DNA of 64,000 bases from Oceanibaculum nanhaiense (GCF_002148795.1 NZ_MPOB01000010.1:46014-110013); one strand, 5' to 3'. Shown: positions 18,818 through 27,722, counted from the stretch's first letter. Numbers and translations are program-made. Notes: generated by a model from the sequence alone, not told the origin.

Positions 18818-19627
18818 CTAGACCCTCGTAGCGGCTGGATCGAGGCGAGCGACATTCAGCTCGACCACATCACCGGCCATTCTCAGATCGATGAGTCCGA
18901 TCCGCTTCGCTTCCAGGGCCAGCTGGCGGGCCTGCCCCGGATCGCAGTCCAGCAGTTGAAGCCAGCCCGAGGAGAAAAGGTCGGCGCCACGGTAGCCCGC
19001 AGCGTAGGCAAGGTAGAGGGCGAAGGCGACAGCGACGGGGATTGCGCGCACCAGACGACGCTTTTTGAATGTGCGTCCTTCAAGGTGACCAGACTGGGTC
19101 CAGCTGCTGGCGGCGTTCCGGCAGACTTTTTCGAGGATGCTTTCGTTCAAGCGATCCTCGACCGAAGCCCGCAGGGCGGCTTTCATAGGCTCGCGCTGCA
19201 GCTCCGCGCCGGGGGGCAAGGGGATGACGGCCGTGCACGTGGCGGCAAGTAGGGGATCACGTGCTATCGCCGCCAGAAGTGCTAGCAGTGGTCGACTGTC
19301 GGGATCGAGAGACCAGAGCCGTCGGAGCACCCGAAACAGCGGCAGATCCCGGTCCAACCCATACAGCTCACCTAGTCGTTGATTCGAGAGGCGGCGCGTT
19401 GCCGCAGTCGCCTTGGACAGGCAATTCCCCTCAATAATCGCTGCGGCGTAGTCGGCCCGTTTTCCGGCCTCTGGCGCTGCGTCGAGCACCGCCTCCAACT
19501 CTGCCAACATCATGGTCCGGCTGGTGTGGGTTCCTATGGCGCCGAATCGAAAGCCGGCCTCCTCGGCGCGTGCTCGCGGCCCGTTGGAAGGAAAGAGGCG
19601 GAAATGAGATGTCTGAGGTTCGAGCAT
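18818..19627 (-). CDS. brxA: BREX BrxA (DUF1819 family)
   Basis: First gene of the BREX operon, 269 residues from ATG 19627. The conserved FRFGAIGTHTSRTMMLAEL block, close to the amino end, is the BrxA signature, and RTFKKRRLVR lies in the C-terminal half. The protein has a small winged-helix/DNA-binding fold in studied homologues. ATG 19663 would extend it through the palindrome at 19634-19651 and add a residue string unlike the family, so 19627 is preferred. No good Shine-Dalgarno sequence precedes it because the palindrome occupies that space, which suggests that translation or transcription is gated there. Confidence 0.9.
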   Translation of the reverse strand: MLEPQTSHFRLFPSNGPRARAEEAGFRFGAIGTHTSRTMMLAELEAVLDAAPEAGKRADYAAAIIEGNCLSKATAATRRLSNQRLGELYGLDRDLPLFRVLRRLWSLDPDSRPLLALLAAIARDPLLAATCTAVIPLPPGAELQREPMKAALRASVEDRLNESILEKVCRNAASSWTQSGHLEGRTFKKRRLVRAIPVAVAFALYLAYAAGYRGADLFSSGWLQLLDCDPGQARQLALEAKRIGLIDLRMAGDVVELNVARLDPAATRV

Positions 19628-19633
19628 GTCCGT

Positions 19634-19651
19634 GCCGGCAAGTTTGCCGGC
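19634..19651. promoter_or_regulatory. 18-base palindrome upstream of brxA (copy 1)
   Basis: GCCGGCAAGTTTGCCGGC is a perfect inverted repeat with 8-base arms and a two-base centre. It lies seven bases before the brxA start codon. An identical copy lies 65 bases further upstream. The layout is that of a dimeric repressor operator; alternatively, it could act as an mRNA hairpin covering the ribosome-binding site. No regulator gene for BREX (such as brxR) is seen beside it. Confidence 0.7.
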
Positions 19652-19698
19652 ATAACCTCTCACAATCCAATATACCTGTCAACCGAGACGGCCCTCTC

Positions 19699-19716
19699 GC
19701 CGGCAAGTTTGCCGGC
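19699..19716. promoter_or_regulatory. 18-base palindrome, identical copy 2
   Basis: Exact copy of the sequence at 19634-19651. Between the copies, on the minus strand, lie a TTGACA-like hexamer (19682-19677) and a TATATT sequence (19674-19669), so the two operators bracket the probable brxA promoter, although the spacing of those hexamers is not a standard -35/-10 pair. Confidence 0.65.
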
Positions 19717-19864
19717 CATCGTGTCGGGCTCGGCGTGATCTCCAAGGTCGGTGGGGCTCAGGTATCCCTTCGATGGGCCCAAGCGTCAGGCGAGGGCAGA
19801 GTGGAATACGCAACAGAGCGATCCGTTTCGCAACAAAGAGGCAATTAAGGGAAACGAATTGGCG

Positions 19865-19893
19865 TTGACATGCAACGATATCGACTGTAAACG
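19865..19893 (+). promoter_or_regulatory. Probable sigma-70 promoter of ietAS
   Basis: TTGACA at 19865-19870 is separated by 17 bases from TAAACG at 19888-19893. Transcription would start near 19900, giving a short leader to the ietA ATG at 19935. The -35 is consensus; the -10 is weak. Confidence 0.5.
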
Positions 19894-19934
19894 CATTCAG
19901 GGCGTGGCTCTCCGTGCCCTTCTCAGGAGTCAGT

Positions 19935-21152
19935 ATGGAGCATTTCTCGATAATTCAGGCCCTGTGCCGAGCAGCAATGGCGGACGCCTCGCCCGCGTTG
20001 CGGAAGCAGGTGGAGCGGCTGAGGGACGCGCTCGCCAAGGAGGGGGAGACCAAACAAGCAGCGGCCCTGACCAGCCTCCTCACCACCGCCGAACGGACAA
20101 AGGAGATGGCACCGAGCCGGCTTGCGCGTTCGAGGGCGCAAATGCCTGGGGAAACGCTCAGTCGTAATACACCACTCCCTGTCGATCGCGAGACGTCTGC
20201 GCCGCTGGCCGAGATCCTGTTTCCAGCGGACATTCGCGCCGACCCGCCCTTGTTCAATTCGACGGTCACCGCGGCGATCGAGACGATCATCGAGGAATGG
20301 GCGAACTTTGAGGCGCTCTCCGCCATCGACCTTCAACCGCCAAAGACCTGCCTCATCTATGGTGCGCCTGGCGCCGGTAAGACCCGCCTCGCCCTGTGGA
20401 TCGCCTATAAGCTCGATCTGCCGGTCGTGCTGGTGAGGCTGGACGGTTTGGTATCCTCGTTTCTCGGGACGACCGCGCGCAATATCGGCAATCTCTTCGC
20501 GTTCGCGAACCGCCATCGGTGTTTGTTGCTTCTGGACGAGTTCGACGCAATTGCGAAGCTCCGCGACGACCCGCAGGAGGTCGGTGAGATCAAGCGGGTG
20601 GTGAATGCCCTGTTGCAGAACCTGGATGCGCGTAAGGACCTCGGCTTCACCATCGGAATCACGAACCATGAGCGCCTGTTAGATCCCGCGGTCTGGCGGC
20701 GCTTCGAGGTGCAGCTTGAGATTCCGAAGCCGGACTTCCAGATGCGAATAGCGATCGCCCGGCATTTCATGCCGCCGATCGAAGCTCCCGAAAGCCATCT
20801 TCGACTGATCGCTTGGTTTACGGGGGGCTGCACGGGTGCAGAGATCGAGTCCCTGGTGCGTACCTACAAGAAGGCCACCACAGTAAAGGATCAGGATCGA
20901 CGGGGTTTGTTGGACACGCTTCGGCAGTTCGCGACGCTCAATAGCGCACGCATCGACAGTACCCGGCGGGCGCTCCTGTTCAGCGATGCAGCGAACCTAT
21001 TTCGCGCCATGAAAGATGATCCCGAACTCGGCTTTTCACTTACCGACATCGGCGAAGTCGCCGGCCGGGATAAATCCACAGTAAGCCGTCAACTCGGGAA
21101 GCTTGGAGATCGCCATCCTGAAACCGGCGGCGAGGTGAGCGCCGATGGCTAG
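19935..21152 (+). CDS. ietA: IetA-like AAA+ ATPase of the IetAS defence pair
   Basis: A 405-residue AAA+ ATPase. Walker A YGAPGAGKTR is near residue 142 and Walker B LLLLDEFDAIAK near 197; ITNHERLLDPAVWRRFE follows as the sensor/arginine-finger region. The C-terminal 70 residues carry a helix-turn-helix-like stretch (LTDIGEVAGRDKSTVSRQL). Start ATG 19935 has AGGAG five bases before it; a GTG at 19914 is the alternative. It overlaps the subtilase gene by 8 bases. An AAA ATPase plus subtilisin protease is the ietAS arrangement, first described as a stability locus on an Agrobacterium plasmid and later tested as anti-phage; the identification here is from gene pair and motifs. Confidence 0.82.
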   Translation: MEHFSIIQALCRAAMADASPALRKQVERLRDALAKEGETKQAAALTSLLTTAERTKEMAPSRLARSRAQMPGETLSRNTPLPVDRETSAPLAEILFPADIRADPPLFNSTVTAAIETIIEEWANFEALSAIDLQPPKTCLIYGAPGAGKTRLALWIAYKLDLPVVLVRLDGLVSSFLGTTARNIGNLFAFANRHRCLLLLDEFDAIAKLRDDPQEVGEIKRVVNALLQNLDARKDLGFTIGITNHERLLDPAVWRRFEVQLEIPKPDFQMRIAIARHFMPPIEAPESHLRLIAWFTGGCTGAEIESLVRTYKKATTVKDQDRRGLLDTLRQFATLNSARIDSTRRALLFSDAANLFRAMKDDPELGFSLTDIGEVAGRDKSTVSRQLGKLGDRHPETGGEVSADG

Positions 21153-23640
21153 CCCAATCCAGATCATTCTGAATCCCGAGAATTATGAGGAGGCTCGGGA
21201 AACCTCCGGCGGCGGTCCGAAGAAGGACTTCTTCGCAAACCGTGACCAGGAATTTCGACAACACAAGGCGCGCCTCATCGCGCAGCTCAGAACCATTGCG
21301 GACGGCTTGCAAGCTAATCCACAAACTGATCTGGGCTATGTGAAGGTGATCCTGCGCCGCTCGGCATGGGCCAAAAGCCATCGGCCACTGAAGGCGCTCT
21401 TCAAGCCGGATCGCACTCCGATCGTAGGCGGAGCGGATCTCGGCGTAATGCTTGTTGAAGCGCGGCCTCCGGTCTTGTTGCAGATCGCCGAGGAGATCGC
21501 CAGAGCTGAGGATCACACCACACTTCGTTTTGTCAAGGCCCAGGGAAAGGAAGTCCCGTACCCCTCAGCACGCCGCAGTGAAACCGGCGCCATTGAGCGA
21601 ATTGAGATTTATGGAGAGAGCGACCGACGAGATTTTTCGCTCGAAGAGGCCGTGGCATGGCTATCAAACCCGATCACTGGCGGCAGCTACCAGGTTGAGC
21701 TCTTCGATGTACCTCCCCCGCGGGGCGATTGGGACGCGCTCGACGAAAGTCATCGCCGCCTGTTCCAGTCCTTTGTTACTGGCCTTACGGCGCTCGGCGA
21801 AGGACTGATGGTTCAGCGGCTTTCCAGTCGCGCCCGTGCCCAACCACTCCTGTCAGTCCGAGTGGCTCGCTCCACCGCCGCCCCAACATTGCGCCTGGGT
21901 CCACCCCCTCAGGCGGAACGCCGCCGTGAAGTCGCGCCTTTCGATCCGTCTCAGGAGCGGCACAGGCGCATCTTGGCCTTCTTGGACAGACATCCCCTTG
22001 TGCGCAAGGTATCGCTCCCGGGCGTTGTCGTGCGAACAACCACCTATCAAGGCCGTGTACGCCCCAGTGAGGCGGTGGTACCTGTGCGAGATACGGCTAG
22101 AACCCATCCGAAAATTGGTATCATCGACGGCGGACTGGGTGCCGCGCTATCGGATTGGATAATTGACCGATGGGACATTCTTGCCGACGAACACAAGGAC
22201 CTCGCGCATGGGTCTTTCATTGGCGGTCTCGCCGTCCTGGGTGGGGCACTCAATGGCACCCAATGCTGTCCAGAGGTCGATGGCGCTGAAATCGTCGATC
22301 TCGCGGTGTTTCCGAGCGAAAATAGCGGCGCCATCGCGTCGTACTATCCCGAGGGCCTGCCCCAATTTTTCGATGAGGTCGAAACGGCTGTAGGCGACGT
22401 GCGATCGCGGCACGGCGTCCGCGTCTTTAACATGAGCCTAAACGTACTGCAGCCAGCGACCCTCGATCGATACGGTCCTCATGCGGCCCGTCTCGACCGC
22501 ATCGCCGAAGATAACGATGCAATCGTCTTCGTGTCAGCAGGCAACCTCGAATCCCAAAATCTCCGCCCAGAATGGCCAAACGATGCGACACAGGCGCTCG
22601 CGGCCATAGCGGCGTCGATCAACGACGGACTGCTCACGCCGGCTGAGAGCGTTCGAAATGTTGCAGTTGCCGCCGTCAACCCGCCAGGACACCCGGTTTC
22701 CGTCCCTTTCGCGCCGTGCCGCTTCAGTCGGCGGGGACCAGGCTTGCGAGCCGGTGTGAAGCCAGATCTCGCTCATGTCGGTGGTTCCGGTTCTCCTCAC
22801 CCTCCTCTTGACCACGCTCTCTTCTCGGTTACACCTGATGGCGCAATCATCAGCGGGTGTGGCACAAGCTATGCGACCCCGCTCGTTGCAAAGACGGCTG
22901 CTGCCCTCGACCACGCCATTGAGGGTGATGTCTCAAGAGAGACGCTCATCGGCCTCTTAGTTCATAATGCCCGGGTTCCGGAGCCGCTTCAGGCGAAGGC
23001 TTTAGCCCCGGTGGCTCGTCACCTGGTGGGTTTCGGTGTTCCGCCATCGACAGAGCATATTCTGGAGTCTGACGATCACGAGATCACGTTGGTCTTCGCC
23101 TCGCGGATCAGGCGTGATCAGCAGATGACCTTTCGGTTCTCCTGGCCTACTTCTCTTCTCGGTCCTGGGGGGAAGTGCCGCGGCGCCGCGCGTTTGACCC
23201 TCGTGTCCTCGCCACCGCTTGATCCGCGCTATGGCTCTGAGTTCGTGCGGATCAATCTCGAAGCGGCCCTTCAGCAAGAGCAGCCTGACGGCGGTTGGAA
23301 AGGCCGCCTGGATCCGCTCTATCTTCCGGGTCGAAGTGAGAATCCAGTTATCGAAGCCGAACTCATCGAGCACGGCCTGAAATGGAGTCCGGTCAAGGTC
23401 TTCGCTAAAACGATGCCGCGCGGAGTCGGTGCGTCATCGAACTGGCGGCTTGCCATCAACTACCTGACGCGTGCTGGTGAGGAGATACCCGATGATGGGG
23501 TGCCCTTCACCGCAATCCTGACGATCTCTGACCCGGAGGGAGCGCAGCCGGTTTTCAACGACCTGCGCCAGACACTCATGGCTCTCGGCGTTCAGATTGC
23601 CGACATCCGTACGGCCGCGCGCATCACCCCACGCGTGTGA
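21145..23640 (+). CDS. ietS: IetS-like subtilisin (S8) serine protease
   Basis: An 831-residue S8 protease. The catalytic triad is visible: Asp in KIGIIDGGLG near residue 327, His in LAHGSFIGGL near 354 and Ser in CGTSYATPLVAK near 574. The oxyanion region FVSAGNLES precedes the serine. No signal peptide is seen, so it should act in the cytoplasm, which is unusual for subtilases and expected for IetS. The 300-residue N-terminal part has no recognised domain and may be the inhibitory or sensing region; about 200 residues after the serine form a C-terminal sandwich-like region. It is translationally coupled to ietA. Confidence 0.85.
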   Translation: MASPIQIILNPENYEEARETSGGGPKKDFFANRDQEFRQHKARLIAQLRTIADGLQANPQTDLGYVKVILRRSAWAKSHRPLKALFKPDRTPIVGGADLGVMLVEARPPVLLQIAEEIARAEDHTTLRFVKAQGKEVPYPSARRSETGAIERIEIYGESDRRDFSLEEAVAWLSNPITGGSYQVELFDVPPPRGDWDALDESHRRLFQSFVTGLTALGEGLMVQRLSSRARAQPLLSVRVARSTAAPTLRLGPPPQAERRREVAPFDPSQERHRRILAFLDRHPLVRKVSLPGVVVRTTTYQGRVRPSEAVVPVRDTARTHPKIGIIDGGLGAALSDWIIDRWDILADEHKDLAHGSFIGGLAVLGGALNGTQCCPEVDGAEIVDLAVFPSENSGAIASYYPEGLPQFFDEVETAVGDVRSRHGVRVFNMSLNVLQPATLDRYGPHAARLDRIAEDNDAIVFVSAGNLESQNLRPEWPNDATQALAAIAASINDGLLTPAESVRNVAVAAVNPPGHPVSVPFAPCRFSRRGPGLRAGVKPDLAHVGGSGSPHPPLDHALFSVTPDGAIISGCGTSYATPLVAKTAAALDHAIEGDVSRETLIGLLVHNARVPEPLQAKALAPVARHLVGFGVPPSTEHILESDDHEITLVFASRIRRDQQMTFRFSWPTSLLGPGGKCRGAARLTLVSSPPLDPRYGSEFVRINLEAALQQEQPDGGWKGRLDPLYLPGRSENPVIEAELIEHGLKWSPVKVFAKTMPRGVGASSNWRLAINYLTRAGEEIPDDGVPFTAILTISDPEGAQPVFNDLRQTLMALGVQIADIRTAARITPRV

Positions 23641-23659
23641 TACGGCTGCCGGCTCGAAT

Positions 23660-23932
23660 CTATGTGTCCCGTGCCGCGTCGAGTAGATGGCGATAGCCGT
23701 GCTCGGTCATCCAGCGCGCGCGCTTCAGATGCGCCTTCCAACAGCGGCGGACGCGGTCGGGCTCCGCGTCTGGATCGCGATCCAGGACGATGCGGGCGAC
23801 CTCGCGCCAGTTGGCGCCTTCGGCCTCGGCGTCGAGCAGGCGCAGATAGGTGATGAAGTGATCCTCGTCATAGGGCGTAATTGCGTCCGCCCACGGCACC
23901 TCGTCGGCGATCTCGGGATCGAGTCTGGCCAT
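23660..23932 (-). CDS. Small ICE-associated protein, probable DUF2285/RovC-like
   Basis: A 90-residue protein starting MARLDPEIADEV, with GGAGG eight bases before ATG 23932. Its core (ITPYDEDHFITYLRLLD, WREVARIVL, RARWMTEHGYRHLL) is what I recall for short DUF2285-type proteins at rhizobial ICE ends; members are thought to bind DNA. Longer starts up to 24019 exist but lack a ribosome site. It lies tail-to-tail with the ietS gene 20 bases away, marking the junction between defence cargo and ICE backbone. Confidence 0.65.
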   Translation of the reverse strand: MARLDPEIADEVPWADAITPYDEDHFITYLRLLDAEAEGANWREVARIVLDRDPDAEPDRVRRCWKAHLKRARWMTEHGYRHLLDAARDT

Positions 23933-24071
23933 GTGCCCGTCCTCCACGCCTTGCGCATCCATGGCATCCGTTCGGGCTGCCTCCGGGCTTCGGGTGCTAG
24001 GCGCTGCTCCGCCCATCATAATACGGAATGGCGCTCGATGCCTGCGGGCATATGTCGATTAATGTCTCCGA

Positions 24072-24953
24072 TCAGGCGCAATTCCTGCGGAACAGCGAAG
24101 GCGTCGTCCCCGTCATCTTGCGGAACACGTCCGTGAAATGGCTGTGGCTGGAAAAGCCAAGGGCGAGAGCAATGTCCGTGATCGACGCGCGGTCCGACAG
24201 CAGCATCTCCTTCGCCTTCTGAATCCGCCGCTCGGTGATGTAGCGGCAGGGCGGCTTGCCGAACGTCGCCTTGAAGGCCTTGCCGAAATGGTGTGGGCTA
24301 AGTCCCGCTTCCGCGGCGAGCGCGGCAAGTCCGATATCTTCGTCCAGATGCGCCTCGATGAAGTCAACGACCCTCCGCCGGCGCGAGGCGCCGAGACCGC
24401 CCCGGATCGACGGCGGCGGCTTGCTGTTTTCGCCATAGGTCTCGAACAGGCGCAGGGCGAGCGACGTGCCGACGAGGTCCAGGCAGAGCCCGCCGCAGCG
24501 GCTATCGTCGATCAAGCTGCGCCTGAGGCAGGCTATCAGCTCCTCGACCGCCGGGTCGCGGAGCGCCGCTCTACCTCTGATTTCGGGCACCAGCCCGTCG
24601 AAGGCGTTGCCGATCGTGCGTTCGATGAAGCTATTCTCCATGGCAATGACGAAGGACTGCTTGTCGGCCGTCCAGCCGACATGGGCGGCCCGATTTGCCG
24701 GGCTCAAATGAAAGTGTCCCGCAGCGACCGGATATTTTTCGGTACGGCGGCCTTCAGGCAAACGGCAGATGAGGTCCAGCGGCTCGCTTTCGTGCATGAA
24801 GAGGGCGAACTGTGCCGTGACAATCTGTGTCCCGGGATTGATCGGGATATCGCACCGGCTGACGACAATGCCGTTACGGGCAATGCGCCGTGTGACGGAC
24901 AATACCGGGGACGCAATATCAGATGTGAAATCGACCAGAGTGGTTTCGGCCAT
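24072..24953 (-). CDS. AraC-family transcriptional regulator
   Basis: A 293-residue regulator. The C-terminal 100 residues hold the two AraC helix-turn-helix motifs: VDFIEAHLDEDIGLAALAAEAGLSPHHFGKAFK and the second around ITDIALALGFSSHSHFTDVFRK, ending with the family's MTGTTPSLFRR. The N-terminal 180 residues are a cupin-like sensor with no recognised ligand site. ATG 24953 has GGAGG six bases upstream. It is monocistronic, and its regulon is not evident; the nearest divergent gene is the DUF6499/DUF2285 regulator across a 432-base gap. Confidence 0.9.
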   Translation of the reverse strand: MAETTLVDFTSDIASPVLSVTRRIARNGIVVSRCDIPINPGTQIVTAQFALFMHESEPLDLICRLPEGRRTEKYPVAAGHFHLSPANRAAHVGWTADKQSFVIAMENSFIERTIGNAFDGLVPEIRGRAALRDPAVEELIACLRRSLIDDSRCGGLCLDLVGTSLALRLFETYGENSKPPPSIRGGLGASRRRRVVDFIEAHLDEDIGLAALAAEAGLSPHHFGKAFKATFGKPPCRYITERRIQKAKEMLLSDRASITDIALALGFSSHSHFTDVFRKMTGTTPSLFRRNCA

Positions 24954-25385
24954 GACGCAACCTCCATCGCCTGAAAATTGATATCTCGGCCGATAGCGGG
25001 TTGCCGGCCTTCAACAAGTTCCATTCCCGGTAGAGTGTGTGTTTCAAAATCGATGATCCTGTGACAACTTTGTGATGAGGGCGGCGCAACTGTGGCAATC
25101 GCGGGGTTCGTTTTCTCTGCCCGAGTTCATTTGTACTTTAATTAAATTCTGTAGTTTGCAGGTCTGGCGTTGCGAATATTGTAACGATTTCCTGAAAGAC
25201 GCCGCGAAAACACGGAAGCCAACCCGCGCTTCAACTATCGATAGTAATCGATGTCGTCGGCGCCCTCCCGCCAGTGAAATCGACCTGGCACGAGGCGGCT
25301 TGTCCCGCGCGTCGCGCGACGGATCGTCAAATGGCCGCGCCGCGCCCGTCATGGCCGGGTGGCCACATGGGAGGAGACAAGCCCC
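24954..25385. other. Intergenic region with a CTATCGATAG palindrome
   Basis: 432 bases between divergent regulator genes with no convincing coding frame. It holds an AT-rich tract at about 25129-25157 and a perfect 10-base palindrome CTATCGATAG at 25235-25244, followed two bases later by ATCGAT. These could be promoter and operator for the downstream regulator gene; there is no direct evidence. Confidence 0.4.
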
Positions 25386-26244
25386 ATGTCCAAGGAGAAG
25401 ACCGTCCCCGGCATAAGTCCGCGCGCCGACTGGCGCGATCCCGAAAGCTACAAGTCCCTCATCGATCTGGACCGGGCCGGCTGGGCCTGGGAGTGGCTCA
25501 AGCGCAATCCCGACTTCGCCGCGGCCGCCGGTCGGCTGCCACAGGTGTCGCCGCCACTTCCTCCGGCCGCCGCCGAGCGCCGGCTGAAGGCCGCTCAACC
25601 CCGAATCCTCCATATCCAAAATCCGGGGCCGTTCGAACGCTGGGGCGTCTTCTTTCACCACTGGCGTTGCCCTGCCGGCTACGGACGTCTTTTGGCTGCC
25701 CGATCTCAATCCATCGGTGCTCGTCGTGGAAGCGCAGCCCATTGCACCCGGCCACACCGACGCCTTCGACATCCGATGCTTTGCCTCAATGGCGACCGTG
25801 TTGTGCTGCGGCGGATCCGAGCACGTGCTTTTCAGCGATGGCTTGCGCCATCTCCAACTGATGGTGACGGCAGGCAGTGTTCTCGAGGGCCCGGTGTCCT
25901 TCCGCTACCTGCTGTCGGGTCTCCGCCACATGGAGGCGAAGGTTCTGGCGCTGCAACGGCTGTGCGGGCTTTACCGCCTCGGCCGTCTGCCGCGCGGCCT
26001 CTTTCCGCCGGAGCGCCGGGCCAGGCGCTGGGCGATGATGCTGCGCGCCTGGGACGGAGAAATAGCGGGCGCGAGCCGGCGGCAGGTGGCGGCGGCGATC
26101 TTCGGGGAGACGGCGGTGCACGAACTCTGGGAGTCCGGTTACCGCACTCGCATGCAACGGCTTGTCCGCGAGGCGGAGGAGATGGTCAGCGGGGGCTACC
26201 TGGGACTGCTGAGGCGGGAAACAGAGGAAAAGGGAGGCTTCTGA
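25386..26244 (+). pseudogene. DUF6499/DUF2285 regulator, broken by a one-base frameshift
   Basis: ATG 25386 has GGGAGGAG upstream and opens a DUF6499-type N-terminus (DWRDPESYKSLIDLDRAGWAWEWLKRNP). After about 90 residues the frame loses the family sequence at PFERWGVFF. Removing one C at about 25656 restores FTTGVALPATDVFWLPDLNPS and joins to a frame that runs to 26244 with a DUF2285/RovC-like ending (FSDGLRHLQLMV, GLRHMEAKVLALQRL, ATRMQRLVREAEEMV-like). The intact protein would be about 285 residues, a DNA-binding ICE regulator. It is either a genuine inactivating insertion or a sequencing error; the downstream half has no good start of its own. Confidence 0.75.
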
Positions 26245-26308
26245 CGGGTGAAGGGCCGAAGCCGGCGAGAGAACACCGGCCCGCCCGCAACCCGTGAGGA
26301 GACCTCCC

Positions 26309-26830
26309 ATGTTCCAGTTCGTCCGCCTGTCCGCCGTCGTTGGCATTGTGTTTTTCGCCTGTCTGTCCTTCTGGCCCGCGCTCGACGAAGAGCATTCCGG
26401 CCCGGCCAATGTGATCGACGCCGATACGATCGAAGTGGGCGGCGAGAAGCATCGCCTCTACGGCGTCGATGCCGTGGAGATCGACCAGCGTTGCCGCCGC
26501 CGCGACAGCGCGACATGGCCTTGCGGCAGAGAGGCCGCCGCCGCGCTAACCAAATTTCTCGAAGGCCGAAAGGTCAATTGCGAAGTCTGGCAGGGAACGA
26601 CGCGCGATGCCCATGGCCGGTTCGTATCTGTCTGCTACGCCGGTGGCGACGACATCGGTGGCTGGGTGGCGAAGAACGGCTGGGCGGTCGCCGATCACGA
26701 CGCCAATCGTCTCTACAACTACACAAGCGACGAGGGCACGGCCCGGTTTCTGCGTCGCGGCATCTGGGACGGAACCTTCGATCCGCCCGCCGAATGGCGG
26801 CGCCGGCAGCAAGCAGGAGACCGGCCATGA
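26309..26830 (+). CDS. Thermonuclease-family (SNase-like) protein, membrane-anchored or secreted
   Basis: A 173-residue protein. A hydrophobic signal or anchor (LSAVVGIVFFACLSF) covers residues 5-22. The staphylococcal-nuclease-like domain follows: NVIDADTIEVGGEKHRLYGVDAVE, GREAAAALTKFLEGR and TRDAHGRFVSVCY, including the Asp/Arg/Glu-type positions of the fold. ATG 26309 is preceded by GAGGAG; the upstream GTG at 26294 is weaker. The stop overlaps the next gene's ATG (ATGA at 26827). Such nucleases are common on rhizobial ICEs; a role in degrading DNA outside the cytoplasm is inferred. Confidence 0.85.
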   Translation: MFQFVRLSAVVGIVFFACLSFWPALDEEHSGPANVIDADTIEVGGEKHRLYGVDAVEIDQRCRRRDSATWPCGREAAAALTKFLEGRKVNCEVWQGTTRDAHGRFVSVCYAGGDDIGGWVAKNGWAVADHDANRLYNYTSDEGTARFLRRGIWDGTFDPPAEWRRRQQAGDRP

Positions 26831-27669
26831 ACGCGCTCTTCCCGGCGCCCGACATTCCCACCATCCGGCTGCGCGTGCTGTCGCTCGGCGCCGGCGTGCA
26901 GTCGACCACGCTTGCCCTGATGGCGGCCCATGGCGAGGTCGGGCCACTGCCCGATTGCGCGATCTTCTCCGACACCTGCTGGGAGCCGCGAGCGGTCTAT
27001 GAACATCTCGCCTGGCTGAGGTCGCCGAACGTGCTGCCCTTCCCCGTGCATGTCGTCTCGGATGGCGATATCCGCGAGGGGCTGATCCGCGGCGCGCGGG
27101 GCGAGCGCTGGGCGTCGATCCCGGCCTTCACCAAATCGAAATCCGGCAAGGTCGGCATGATCCGCCGCCAGTGCACCAAGGAGCTGAAGATCGCGCCGAT
27201 CCGCCGCAAGGTGCGGGAGCTGGCCGGCATTGCCGGCAAGCGCTCGCCCAAGCACCCGATCGTCGAGCAATGGATCGGGATCAGCTTCGATGAAGTGATC
27301 CGGATGAAGCCGTCCTTCGAGGCGTGGCAGGTCAATCGCTTTCCCTTGATCGAAAAGGGCATGACCCGCCGTGACTGTCTACGCTGGCTGGAAAAGCACG
27401 GCTACCCCTTGCCGCCAAAAAGCTCCTGCATCGGCTGTCCCTATCACAGCGACGCCCATTGGCGGCCAATGCGCGATAAGGATCCCGATGCCTGGGCCGA
27501 TGCCGTCGCTATCGATGGGTTGATCCGCTCGGGCTTCCGCGGCTTGTGCGGCGAGGTGTTCTTGCACCGCTCATGCGTGCCCCTCGATGAGGCTGATCTC
27601 GACACACTGGAGGATAAGGGCCAGCTCAACATGTTCGGAAACGACTGCTCAGGCATGTGCGGGGTTTAG
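26827..27669 (+). CDS. PAPS-reductase-like PP-loop ATPase family protein
   Basis: A 280-residue protein. The PP-loop is degenerate but recognisable as LSLGAGVQSTTLALMA near residue 20, followed by CAIFSDTCWEP. Cysteines at RRQCTK and SSCIGCPYHSDAHW suggest an Fe-S or zinc site, and the C-terminus contains a further CSGMCG. The family is labelled phosphoadenosine phosphosulfate reductase-like, but mobile-element members probably do not reduce PAPS; DndC of DNA phosphorothioation belongs to the same superfamily, though no other dnd gene is near. It is coupled by ATGA to the thermonuclease gene. Confidence 0.75.
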   Translation: MNALFPAPDIPTIRLRVLSLGAGVQSTTLALMAAHGEVGPLPDCAIFSDTCWEPRAVYEHLAWLRSPNVLPFPVHVVSDGDIREGLIRGARGERWASIPAFTKSKSGKVGMIRRQCTKELKIAPIRRKVRELAGIAGKRSPKHPIVEQWIGISFDEVIRMKPSFEAWQVNRFPLIEKGMTRRDCLRWLEKHGYPLPPKSSCIGCPYHSDAHWRPMRDKDPDAWADAVAIDGLIRSGFRGLCGEVFLHRSCVPLDEADLDTLEDKGQLNMFGNDCSGMCGV

Positions 27670-27693
27670 CGCATTTCCCTTCGGCGTCAGTTA

Positions 27694-27722
27694 GGCCGCT
27701 CCCGACAAGTTCGGGGGCGGCC
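27694..27722 (+). terminator. GC-rich hairpin after the PP-loop gene
   Basis: GGCCGCTCCCGA pairs with TCGGGGGCGGCC (one wobble) across a short loop, 25 bases after the 27669 stop and 65 before the next ATG. The following tract is C-rich rather than T-rich, so terminator function is uncertain. Confidence 0.5.
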
